Assembly (NCBI GenBank): GCA_964502095.1
Contig: CAZCUF010000012.1
Coordinates: 48,009-112,008 of the forward strand
From: JACPVF01 sp964502095
GTDB taxonomy: Bacteria; Chloroflexota; Anaerolineae; Anaerolineales; Villigracilaceae
Length of the DNA stretch: 64,000 nucleotides
Direction of reading: 5' to 3'
Of the stretch, positions 17,287 to 24,474 are shown piece after piece. Position 1 is the first letter of the stretch; each line of letters begins with the position of its first letter. The notes below the pieces were generated by a model. It was not told the DNA's origin and did not search any database. It worked only from the letters and a program-made list of their open reading frames with translations. Both the position numbers and the translations under genes were made by a program.

Positions 17287-17389
17287 CAATTGAACGGGGA
17301 GTCCCGCGGGGCGGGACTGAGAGGAGCGAGCCGCGCTCGACCCGTATTACCTGATCTGGATTATGCCAGCGGAGGGACTCTCTCGATTG
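17287..17389 (+). promoter_or_regulatory. TPP riboswitch (THI element)
   Basis: The sequence contains the conserved aptamer core: GGGGAG, a P3 stem TCCCGC/GCGGGA, CTGAGAGG, an extra hairpin (AGCG..CGCT), ACCCGTATTACCTGATCTGG, then ATTATGCCAGCGGAGGGA. Closing helix P1 can form between CAATTGA (17287-17293) and TCGATTG (17383-17389). It precedes thiamine pyrophosphokinase and the thiamine transporter genes, the expected regulon. TPP binding should favour the terminator at 17393-17425 and shut the operon off. Confidence 0.95.
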
Positions 17390-17392
17390 ATC

Positions 17393-17425
17393 AACCGTCC
17401 TCCGGCTGGAGAACGGTTTTTTTTT
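17393..17425 (+). terminator. Riboswitch expression-platform terminator
   Basis: AACCGT-CTCC pairs with GGAG-ACGGTT (one mismatch, GGCT loop), followed by nine T. The T-tract touches the ATG at 17426, and the only Shine-Dalgarno-like GGAG lies inside the 3' arm of the stem. Confidence 0.85.
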
Positions 17426-18064
17426 ATGCCTCGCGTCGTTATCTTTGCCAACGGTCACTTGCCAAACCCCGGCTCAGCCCGCGCCATTCTGCGCGCCGAT
17501 GATATCTTCATCGGCGCAGACGGCGGCACGCGCCATATTTACGCGCTGGGCCTGGCGCCGCGCGTGATCATCGGCGATTTGGATTCTCTAAACGACGAAG
17601 ACAAAGCCCGCGCGGTTTCAGAAAAAGTGCAGATCGTTCAATATCCGCGCGATAAAAACGAGACCGACCTCGAACTGGCAATTCAACAGGCGCGCACGTT
17701 TGGAACCGGAACGATTCTCATTATGGCCGCGCTGGGGAATCGACTCGATCAAACCATTGCCAACCTCGCGCTCCTCAGCGATCCGTCGTTGGCCGCGCTC
17801 GATCTGCGCGCGGACGATGGGGTGGAGGAAACGTTCTTTTGCCGGGAGCAGGCCCAGGTCCGCGGAAGAAGCGGCGATCTCGTCTCGTTGATTCCGTGGG
17901 GCGGCGCGGTCGAAGGGGTGCGCACCGAAGGACTCAAGTGGCCGCTGTCCGATGAGACGCTAAATCCGTACAAGACGCGCGGCGTGAGCAATCAAATGTT
18001 GGGCGGGCAGGCCCTGGTCTCGATCCGTTCGGGTCTTTTGCTTGTCGTTCATCGCTGGATGTAA
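17426..18064 (+). CDS. thiN: Thiamine pyrophosphokinase
   Basis: This 212-residue enzyme transfers pyrophosphate from ATP to thiamine to make TPP. The family motifs are present: FIGADGGTRH (about 29-38), IIGDLDSLN (about 47-55), and the DKNETDLELA segment (about 75-84) used for substrate binding. The C-terminal domain contains the GDLVSLIPWGG strand and ends near the TRGVSNQM loop. The start at ATG 17426 (MPRVVIFANG) is directly after the riboswitch terminator T-tract; an upstream in-frame ATG at 17363 lies inside the aptamer and is unlikely to be used. As first gene of a TPP-riboswitch operon with a thiamine importer, it converts imported thiamine directly to the cofactor, a salvage strategy. 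Confidence 0.93.
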   Translation: MPRVVIFANGHLPNPGSARAILRADDIFIGADGGTRHIYALGLAPRVIIGDLDSLNDEDKARAVSEKVQIVQYPRDKNETDLELAIQQARTFGTGTILIMAALGNRLDQTIANLALLSDPSLAALDLRADDGVEETFFCREQAQVRGRSGDLVSLIPWGGAVEGVRTEGLKWPLSDETLNPYKTRGVSNQMLGGQALVSIRSGLLLVVHRWM

Positions 18065-18066
18065 AA

Positions 18067-19119
18067 ATGAAAGGGAAAATGAAACGCATATTACTTTGCA
18101 CGCTGATTCTTTTACTGGCTGTTTCGTGCGCGCCCAAACCGACCGGCCCGCAAACGCTGACCGTGATGACGCACGATTCGTTTTCCGTTAGCAAGGATGT
18201 GATTGCCGCGTTCGAGAACGCCAACGATGTCAAAGTCACATTCCTGCCGAGCGGCGACGCGGGCGCGGCGCTCAACAAGGCCATTCTCACCAAAGATTCG
18301 CCGCTGGCGGATGTATTTTATGGCGTGGATAATACTTTTCTGGCGCGCGCATTGAGCGCGGGAATTTATGAGCCGTATGATTCGCCCGCGCTCCAAAAAG
18401 TTCCCGCCGAATTTCAACTTGATCCAACCCATCAGGTTTTGCCGGTGGATCAGAGTTATGTGTGCGTTGTTTTCGATAAAGCCTATTTTGCTTCGCATAA
18501 TCTGGCGGCGCCGGTTACGCTTGAAGACCTCATAAAGCCCGAATACAAAGGGTTGTTTGTAATGGAAAACCCTGTCACCTCTTCGCCGGGCCTGGTATTT
18601 CTGCTGGCGACCGTCAAGCATTTCGGCGAATCCAATTATCTCGGATACTGGAAGGAACTGCGCCAAAACGGCCTCGTGGTGGTGGATGGCTGGGAAACCG
18701 CCTATTACACCAACTTCAGCGGTTCATCCGGCAAAGGGCTTCAACCGCTGGTCGTTTCGTATGCGACCGACCCGGCCGCGGAAGTGATGAACGCGGCCCA
18801 GCCGCTATCCGAAGCGCCGGTCGGCGTCATGTCCGGACCCGATACCTGCTTTCGTCAAATTGAATTTGTCGGCATCCTCAAAGGGACTCAACATCTCGCG
18901 CTGGCACAGAAGTTCGTGGATTTCATGTTGAGCGCGCCGTTCCAAAGCGACCTGCCGGGACAAATGTATGTGTATCCTGTGCTTCCCAATCTAACGTTAC
19001 CGGAGGCTTTCACCGAGTTCGCGCAGATTCCCGCCCAGCCCGCCGTACTTTCCGCGGATGAAATTGCCGCGGGCCGCGACCGCTGGATTGCAGATTGGAC
19101 GAACGCGGTTCTCAAATGA
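18067..19119 (+). CDS. thiB: Thiamine-binding lipoprotein of ABC transporter
   Basis: This 350-residue protein begins with a lipoprotein signal (LLLAVSCAP, lipidated Cys near residue 21), so it is tethered outside the membrane. The mature part resembles ThiB/TbpA: LTVMTHDSFSVSKDVIAAFE, then SPLADVFYGVDNTFLARAL, and PVDQSYVCVVFDK. These segments line the thiamine pocket in that family. It starts 2 bases after thiN; an alternative ATG (MKRILL) lies 12 bases downstream. Riboswitch control and the following permease and ATPase confirm the substrate assignment better than sequence alone. Confidence 0.9.
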   Translation: MKGKMKRILLCTLILLLAVSCAPKPTGPQTLTVMTHDSFSVSKDVIAAFENANDVKVTFLPSGDAGAALNKAILTKDSPLADVFYGVDNTFLARALSAGIYEPYDSPALQKVPAEFQLDPTHQVLPVDQSYVCVVFDKAYFASHNLAAPVTLEDLIKPEYKGLFVMENPVTSSPGLVFLLATVKHFGESNYLGYWKELRQNGLVVVDGWETAYYTNFSGSSGKGLQPLVVSYATDPAAEVMNAAQPLSEAPVGVMSGPDTCFRQIEFVGILKGTQHLALAQKFVDFMLSAPFQSDLPGQMYVYPVLPNLTLPEAFTEFAQIPAQPAVLSADEIAAGRDRWIADWTNAVLK

Positions 19120-19123
19120 GCTT

Positions 19124-20824
19124 ATGTCCATGAATTTGCACGGCGAGGATGCGGGGAGCGCGCAGAGATTCCTCTTTGCGCCTTCGCAATTATCGGGCCG
19201 CCTGCTTCTGTGGCTCCCCGCGCTGATCTTTCTGGCGGTCTTCTTTTTCTATCCGCTGGCGCGCATCCTCGCGCTCGGTTTGAGTCAATCTGCATTTACT
19301 GCGGAGAATCTCGGTTCTCTGATCTCCGTCACAGGATTTACCTTTTATCAGGCCGCGCTTTCGCTCTTATTGACTCTCCTGCTCGGAATCCCGGCGTCCA
19401 TTTTATTTTCCCGGTTCGAGTTTCCCGCCAAATCTTTTCTGCGCGCCCTGACCGCTGTCCCATTTATGTTGCCCACCGTGGTGGTCGCGGCCGCTTTCAA
19501 CGCCCTGCTCGGACCGCGCGGCTGGCTCAGTCTCACTTTCTTTCCGGCCAATCCGATTCCGTTCGTCGGCACGCTCGGCGCGATCCTGATTGCCCATGTT
19601 TTTTACAACACCACCATCGTCATCCGTATTGTGGGCAACGCGTTGACTCATCTCGACCCGCGGCTCGAGCAGGCGGCCCGCACGCTGGGCGCGGATACGC
19701 TCAAGGTGTGGGGGAGCGTGATTTTTCCGCTTTTACGCGGCCCCATATTGGCGGCGGGCCTGCTCGTCTTTCTCTTCGACTTCACCAGCTTTGGCGTAAT
19801 TCTGCTTCTGGGAGGCCCGCGCTTTGCCACGCTTGAAGTGGAAACCTACATACAAGCCCTGCAATTTCTCAACCTGCCAATGGCCGCGCTTCTGACGATT
19901 TTACAATTGTTATGCACCCTGGCCTTTTCTGTCATTTACAGCCGCGTTGTGACGCGCGCGCTTGTGCCGACCATGCCGCGCTCCGTGATCGCGCGCGCTC
20001 CCAAATCCTTGCGCGAGCATATATTCGTGTTTGGCATGCTGAGTCTCCTGATTGTATTTTTTGCCCTGCCCCTGCTGGCATTGCCTCTGCGCTCCATCAC
20101 GCGCCTTGATGCCGACCGCGGCGACCGGTCCGCAGTTCAGCGCGGCCTGACCGCGGACTATTACACCGAACTGTTCGTCAACCGCCGTAACTCGATCTTC
20201 TATGTTCCGCCGGTGGAAGCCGCGCGCAACTCGCTTGGGTACGCGGCGGCCACTGTAATTCTCTCCCTCGCGTTGGGCGCGCCGGTCGCTTCCGCCTTGG
20301 CGCGGCCTGGCCGGCTCGAAAGAATCCTCGATCCGCTTTTGCTTTTGCCTTTGGGCGCGTCGGCAATTACGCTGGGCCTCGGGTTTATCATCGCTTTCAA
20401 TCGTTTGCTGGCTTCGCCGTGGCTGGTTCCGCTGGCGCATACTTTGATCGCACTGCCGTTTGTGATTCGGATTCTCCAGCCTGCATTGGCCTCCATCCCT
20501 GATCGTCTGCGTCAGGCCGCGGCCACTCTGGGCGCTTCGTCCTTTCGCGTTTGGCTGACAGTGGATTGGCCGATTATTCGCCGCGCCACTCTCACCGCGG
20601 CCACTTTTGCCTTCACCATTTCACTGGGCGAATTCGGCGCGGCCTTTCTGCTTACGCGTCCGGAATATCCAACCCTGCCTGTCGCCATCTATCGTTTTCT
20701 TTCGCAACCCGGTGGCTTGAATTATGGTCAGGCCATGGCCATGTCCACAATTCTGATGACGCTGACCGTCGCCTCCATTCTGTGGATCGAACGAACGCGC
20801 CTGCCCGGCACAGGAGATTTTTGA
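19124..20824 (+). CDS. thiP: Thiamine ABC transporter permease (fused two-domain)
   Basis: The start is the ATG at 19124 (MSMNLHGED), or 19130, just after the thiB stop; this gives 566 residues. It has about 12 membrane segments in two halves. Each half carries the ABC EAA loop that contacts the ATPase: LEQAARTLGADTLKVWGSVI in the first half and LRQAAATLGASSFRVWLTVD in the second. Fused-duplicated permeases of this type (ThiP/FbpB-like) are the norm for thiamine and iron(III) importers. The stop overlaps the thiQ start by one base (TGATG). Confidence 0.92.
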   Translation: MSMNLHGEDAGSAQRFLFAPSQLSGRLLLWLPALIFLAVFFFYPLARILALGLSQSAFTAENLGSLISVTGFTFYQAALSLLLTLLLGIPASILFSRFEFPAKSFLRALTAVPFMLPTVVVAAAFNALLGPRGWLSLTFFPANPIPFVGTLGAILIAHVFYNTTIVIRIVGNALTHLDPRLEQAARTLGADTLKVWGSVIFPLLRGPILAAGLLVFLFDFTSFGVILLLGGPRFATLEVETYIQALQFLNLPMAALLTILQLLCTLAFSVIYSRVVTRALVPTMPRSVIARAPKSLREHIFVFGMLSLLIVFFALPLLALPLRSITRLDADRGDRSAVQRGLTADYYTELFVNRRNSIFYVPPVEAARNSLGYAAATVILSLALGAPVASALARPGRLERILDPLLLLPLGASAITLGLGFIIAFNRLLASPWLVPLAHTLIALPFVIRILQPALASIPDRLRQAAATLGASSFRVWLTVDWPIIRRATLTAATFAFTISLGEFGAAFLLTRPEYPTLPVAIYRFLSQPGGLNYGQAMAMSTILMTLTVASILWIERTRLPGTGDF

Positions 20825-21831
20825 TGCTCAGCCTGCGCAACATTTCCAAAACTTATGAGGGTCGGCCTCTGCTCGCGGATATTTCATTTTCGGTCGCGGC
20901 GGGTGAAACGGCCTGTCTGTTGGGTTCATCGGGCAGTGGCAAATCCACGCTGTTGCGAATCATCGCGGGCCTGGAAACGCCCGACTCGGGGCAGATTCTT
21001 TGGGATGGGAACGATCTCGCCTCCATCCCGCCTCATCTCCGCGACTTCGGCCTGGTCTTTCAGGATTATGCTTTGTTCCCGCACCTGACGGTTTCTGAAA
21101 ATGTCGCTTTCGGGTTGAAGGTGCGCGGTCTGCCCAAAAACGAAATCGATTCGCGCGTAAAAGAAGCGCTCGCGCAAGTGAATCTGGCGGGCTTCGGGAA
21201 ACGCCGCGTGACGGAACTCTCGGGCGGCGAACAACAACGCGTGGCCCTGGCGCGCGCGCTGGCGCCGCGTCCGCGTTTGCTGATGTTCGATGAGCCGCTC
21301 GGCGCGCTCGACCGCGCTTTGAAAGACCAGGTGTTGGATGAGTTGCGCAGGATTTTACATGAAACGAAAGTTCCGGCCCTTTACGTCACTCACGATCAGG
21401 AGGAGGCCTTTGCCCTCGCGGACCGCGTTCTGCTTTTGCATGACGGACAGATTCTGCGCGCAGGCCCGCCTGCCGAAGTAGCCGCACAGCCCGGGTCGGC
21501 GTGGGCGGCGCGCTTTCTCGCTGTGGGCAATGTTGTGGAAGGCGTTATAAAATCTGAATCTGGAAAACAGGTTGCGGATACACAATTTGGGAAGATTGAA
21601 CTGCATTGTGGGCATCGCCACGTGGAGGGGGAGAAAATAGCCTTATTGTTCAGAGAGTCCACAGCGGGCGGTGTTGTGCGCGTCAAAGCGCGGGCGGAGG
21701 ATATTGTCTTTCAACGGGAACAGTTCAAGGTCGCATTGCGAGGCGGGCTGGTCGTCCATTTGAGAGAAGCGCCGAAGGTTGGGGAGGAAGTCTCCGCTTC
21801 ATTCGCGGTAGAATGTCTGGGTCATGCCTGA
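20824..21831 (+). CDS. thiQ: Thiamine ABC transporter ATP-binding protein
   Basis: This 335-residue ABC ATPase has Walker A GSSGSGKST, Q-loop FQDYALFP, signature LSGGEQQ, Walker B LLMFDEPLGALD and H-loop YVTHDQ. It is longer than E. coli ThiQ (about 230) because of a ~100-residue C-terminal TOBE-like extension, as in FbpC/PotA-type ATPases. An AGGAG site precedes the ATG, which overlaps the thiP stop. It powers uptake through ThiP. Confidence 0.92.
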   Translation: MLSLRNISKTYEGRPLLADISFSVAAGETACLLGSSGSGKSTLLRIIAGLETPDSGQILWDGNDLASIPPHLRDFGLVFQDYALFPHLTVSENVAFGLKVRGLPKNEIDSRVKEALAQVNLAGFGKRRVTELSGGEQQRVALARALAPRPRLLMFDEPLGALDRALKDQVLDELRRILHETKVPALYVTHDQEEAFALADRVLLLHDGQILRAGPPAEVAAQPGSAWAARFLAVGNVVEGVIKSESGKQVADTQFGKIELHCGHRHVEGEKIALLFRESTAGGVVRVKARAEDIVFQREQFKVALRGGLVVHLREAPKVGEEVSASFAVECLGHA

Positions 21832-22285
21832 GAAAATCACTGTGCTTAAATTAAATCCGCAGGGCGAGGAAACCTGGCGCTACGATGGCGAGGTGCTCGA
21901 ACGCGATGAGAAGCACGTGACGCTCGAAGCGTTTTTCAACCGCGAGGATATGCCGTTTATGAATACCACTTTAAAACGCAACGACCGTTATGTGGAAACT
22001 TATTATTTCGACCGCTGGTATAACATTTTCGCGATCTACGACCGCGACGATCATCGTCTCAAGGGCTGGTATTGCAATATTGCGCGGCCCGCGCAGATCG
22101 TGGACGGACGAATTTCGTATGAAGATCTGGCGCTCGATCTATGGGTGACGCCGAACGGAAAGCAAACCGTGCTGGATGAAGACGAGTTTGCCGCCCTGCA
22201 AATTGACGATGAAACGCGGGCAAAAGCGCGCGCGGCGCTGACCGAGATCGCGGCGTTGTTTAAAACCGAACGGCCTCCGGTTTGA
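21824..22285 (+). CDS. DUF402 domain protein
   Basis: This 153-residue protein matches DUF402 (FomD/Ntdp-like): FNREDMPFMNTTLKRNDRYVE, then YYFDRWYNIFAIYD, GWYCNIARP, and DLWVTPNGKQTVLDEDEF. Characterised members are nucleoside di/triphosphatases with acidic metal-binding residues. It begins 8 bases inside thiQ, so it is translated with the thiamine operon. A role in thiamine (for example hydrolysing a phosphorylated form) is possible but unproven. The operon terminator overlaps its stop codon. Confidence 0.85.
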   Translation: MPEKITVLKLNPQGEETWRYDGEVLERDEKHVTLEAFFNREDMPFMNTTLKRNDRYVETYYFDRWYNIFAIYDRDDHRLKGWYCNIARPAQIVDGRISYEDLALDLWVTPNGKQTVLDEDEFAALQIDDETRAKARAALTEIAALFKTERPPV

Positions 22286-22302
22286 GCGGAGGCCGTTTTC
22301 TT
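22269..22302 (+). terminator. Terminator of the thiamine operon
   Basis: AACGGCCTCCG (22269-22279) pairs with CGGAGGCCGTT (22287-22297), followed by TTCTT. The stop codon of the DUF402 gene lies in the loop. Confidence 0.9.
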
Positions 22303-22314
22303 ATTGATTTTATA

Positions 22315-22512
22315 TCAGGCAAGAAGGGAAACAAGACTGCCGAAATTTTGCAGATATTGATCGCCGTTGTTCCATGCCCACCAGCCGGCGGCGGCCGCGG
22401 CACAACAGCAACACAATACAACGATGACCACGATGGCGATGATCAAACCCTGGTTGCTTTTCTTGGGTTGATCTTCAGGAGCAGGGGTGGGAGTGCCCAT
22501 TGCGTCATTCAT
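22315..22512 (-). CDS. Small single-pass membrane protein
   Basis: This 65-residue protein has a GGAGAG ribosome-binding site before the ATG. It has a Pro-rich polar N-terminus (TPTPAPEDQPKKSN), one membrane helix beginning IIAIVVIVVL, and an unusual run of four cysteines followed by five alanines (CCCCAAAAAG) and GWWAW. Such proteins recur in Chloroflexota without a known function. It is convergent with the thiamine operon terminator. Confidence 0.75.
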   Translation of the reverse strand: MNDAMGTPTPAPEDQPKKSNQGLIIAIVVIVVLCCCCAAAAAGWWAWNNGDQYLQNFGSLVSLLA

Positions 22513-22605
22513 ATAATTTCTCTCCTATATTATTTCAAATTTAGAAAGTTGGCTTATTATACTCCCTGAGAGTTTGTCGTCAAACGCTCTGGAGTACTAC
22601 GTTTT

Positions 22606-23175
22606 TTAGGCGGTCTGTGCGCGGTCACTTCGCCGCCATAGCCACCATAAAAGAAATGCCAGCAGGATGATCATCAATGTGCCGACCACGATTGGAATCA
22701 CGATGGCCAGAATGGAGACGATGGTTGAGGTCAGATCTTCAGCCATGCTGACAGGGACGTTGCCAAGTCCGCCGGTCGTGGCTGTGACTGCCGGCCGGAT
22801 GGCCGCGGCTTTGGCCACATGCACCGTTCCGGCCACCAACAGGCCGCAGGCCAATGCCAGCACAGGATTGATGCCGGTGATGACTTTGGCGCTGGCCGCG
22901 AAAGCAATGGCTCCCGCCGCAGGCCGGACGACAGTCTGGATCAGGTCATTGATGTGATTCACCGCCGGGATTTTATCCGCCAGCATTTCGATGATGAGCA
23001 GGATGCCGAGCAGGATCAGAATCCACGGATTGGAGAGGGTATCCCATGGCGGCTGGAGCGTGATCAGGTTGGTATAGTGCGCCAGCACTCCCACGACCAG
23101 CAGGGGAATATAGGCATTCAAACCTGCACTGGCCGAAAGCCCAAACGCTGAAAAGATGCCAAGCAGTAGTTGCAT
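22606..23175 (-). CDS. DUF4126 family membrane protein
   Basis: The ATG at 23175 follows AGGAGA, giving 189 residues (MQLLLGIFSAFGLSASAGLN). This opening, with the sequence ASAGLNAYIPLLVVG, matches DUF4126. About five membrane helices are seen, with a soluble loop KIPAVNHINDLIQTVVRPAAG. The function is unknown; family members are multi-pass inner-membrane proteins. The gene lies 10 bases downstream of the DUF2085 gene and is probably co-transcribed with it. Confidence 0.82.
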   Translation of the reverse strand: MQLLLGIFSAFGLSASAGLNAYIPLLVVGVLAHYTNLITLQPPWDTLSNPWILILLGILLIIEMLADKIPAVNHINDLIQTVVRPAAGAIAFAASAKVITGINPVLALACGLLVAGTVHVAKAAAIRPAVTATTGGLGNVPVSMAEDLTSTIVSILAIVIPIVVGTLMIILLAFLLWWLWRRSDRAQTA

Positions 23176-23185
23176 GAGGTTCTCC

Positions 23186-24022
23186 TTAGCCCTGCAGGCC
23201 GGGGAATCCGCTCCACGTGCCTGTGAGCGAGTAACGGACGATATCAATGCTGACGACGAGTAACAGGGTGAGGGTCAGGCCGGCCGCGGCCGCCAGCCAA
23301 AGCTGACGAACTTTCTCGAACGCGTTTTCCTGCCGCATAAGAACGATCCACAGAATTCCGAAGACGGTAACAAGCAAAGCCAGCACGCCGAAGACGCTGA
23401 GATACGCGACGGGATAGAGAACGAGCGGACTCTCGGTCAGAATCGCGAGATCCGCCAAAAGGACGAGCGCCGCGAGAATGCCGAAGGCTTTCCATCCCAG
23501 TGCGGGACGCGCGTCCGATGCGCGCCAAAGCGTTTGATTCAGAATCGGATACAAAATCGCCGCGATGGTAATGCCCATGCCACTGCCGGTGAATAAGCGC
23601 AGGGTGCTGTTGGGAACATATAAATTTGGAATCTGACTCAGCGCGCCGGGCGTGGTTTCCTTGAGCAGGTAAACATAGGAATTGGAACCGTCAACGGCAA
23701 AGGCGAGGAAGAACACAGTCAGGATGGCGAGAATACCGCGTGATGGAAGTTTGTTTCGTTTGCGGCTCACAAAACCCTGAAAGATCAAAGCCAGCGCGGC
23801 GGCGTTGAATTCGCCGGTACAGCGCACACATAACGGAAGTTGTCGGCCGTCCACATGAAACGAGCGGGCGTCGATGCGGTGACAAATGGCATAGCCGACG
23901 GCATCCAGTTTGCCCAGCGCGCCTCCGGGCGCAATGTAAAACCAGGCGGCGATAGCCATGACCGCCGCGGCGGGAACCAACCAGCGAAAAATATTTTGAA
24001 ATGTACCGCTAGAATTTTGCAT
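23186..24022 (-). CDS. DUF2085 family membrane protein
   Basis: I choose the ATG at 24022 (MQNSSGTFQN, 278 residues) because a TATAAT ends 7 bases upstream of it, which excludes the longer in-frame ATG at 24148. The family signature is AICHRIDARSF followed by QLPLCVRCTGEF, with Cys pairs that could bind metal or form disulfides. The rest consists of about seven membrane helices. The function is unknown. The gene has no Shine-Dalgarno and probably gives a leaderless mRNA. Confidence 0.82.
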   Translation of the reverse strand: MQNSSGTFQNIFRWLVPAAAVMAIAAWFYIAPGGALGKLDAVGYAICHRIDARSFHVDGRQLPLCVRCTGEFNAAALALIFQGFVSRKRNKLPSRGILAILTVFFLAFAVDGSNSYVYLLKETTPGALSQIPNLYVPNSTLRLFTGSGMGITIAAILYPILNQTLWRASDARPALGWKAFGILAALVLLADLAILTESPLVLYPVAYLSVFGVLALLVTVFGILWIVLMRQENAFEKVRQLWLAAAAGLTLTLLLVVSIDIVRYSLTGTWSGFPGLQG

Positions 24023-24029
24023 GGGACGG

Positions 24030-24058
24030 ATTATATGTGTATTCGCGGGTGAAAGCAA
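24030..24058 (-). promoter_or_regulatory. Leaderless-type promoter of the DUF2085 gene
   Basis: On the minus strand TTGCTT (24053-24058) and TATAAT (24030-24035) are 17 bases apart, and only 7 bases separate the -10 box from the ATG at 24022. Transcription would start at or within a base or two of the start codon. Confidence 0.75.
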
Positions 24059-24175
24059 GAAACAATCGGAATTGGAAAATGTTTTGCAAATCGGCGTTCC
24101 ACAGATGAATGTCGAAGCTATCTTTCGATCCGGTTGTTTTCTGATCACCCGCGCCTGAAATTAGTTTTTAAACCA

Positions 24176-24251
24176 GAATGCCGTCCATGCGGACGGCATT
24201 CGTGGGCGCTGTGGCTCTCCTAGAATTACTTGAGGAGGGATGCCACAGCGC
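24176..24251 (-). promoter_or_regulatory. Two consecutive hairpins, attenuator-like
   Basis: On the minus strand, GCGCTGTGGC (complement of 24242-24251) pairs with GCCACAGCGC (complement of 24206-24215), with an inner CTCCT/AGGAG extension. This is followed by a perfect 11-base-pair stem with a 4-base loop (24176-24186/24191-24201). The first hairpin includes the end and stop codon of the 18-residue ORF. The second resembles a terminator but has only a weak T-run. Confidence 0.55.
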
Positions 24252-24282
24252 AGGGTTTGTTGCTACTATCCATGTTGGACAT
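24226..24282 (-). CDS. Possible 18-residue leader peptide or small protein
   Basis: MSNMDSSNKPCAVASLLK is preceded by AGGAGGAGGTG immediately before the ATG, one of the strongest Shine-Dalgarno sites in the window. Its stop codon sits in the loop of the large hairpin at 24206-24251. The arrangement suggests a leader peptide controlling transcription through the hairpins, or a small secreted or signalling peptide. The spacing between the Shine-Dalgarno core and the ATG is short. The rest of 24059-24474 holds no other gene that I can support. Function unknown. Confidence 0.45.
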   Translation of the reverse strand: MSNMDSSNKPCAVASLLK

Positions 24283-24474
24283 CACCTCCTCCTTTCTATA
24301 GGATGGCGAAAGATTGTGTGCCCCTGTTGTGGCGGAAGTATGTCATAATTCAATTTGAATGTCAATAGACAGCCCGCCTTTCTAAGGAAATTGTAATGGG
24401 TTTCTGATAGTCTTTGAGAGGCTTTGCACGCCGTATTCGTTTATTCTGCGGGAAATTCAACGAGGAGATGTGCC

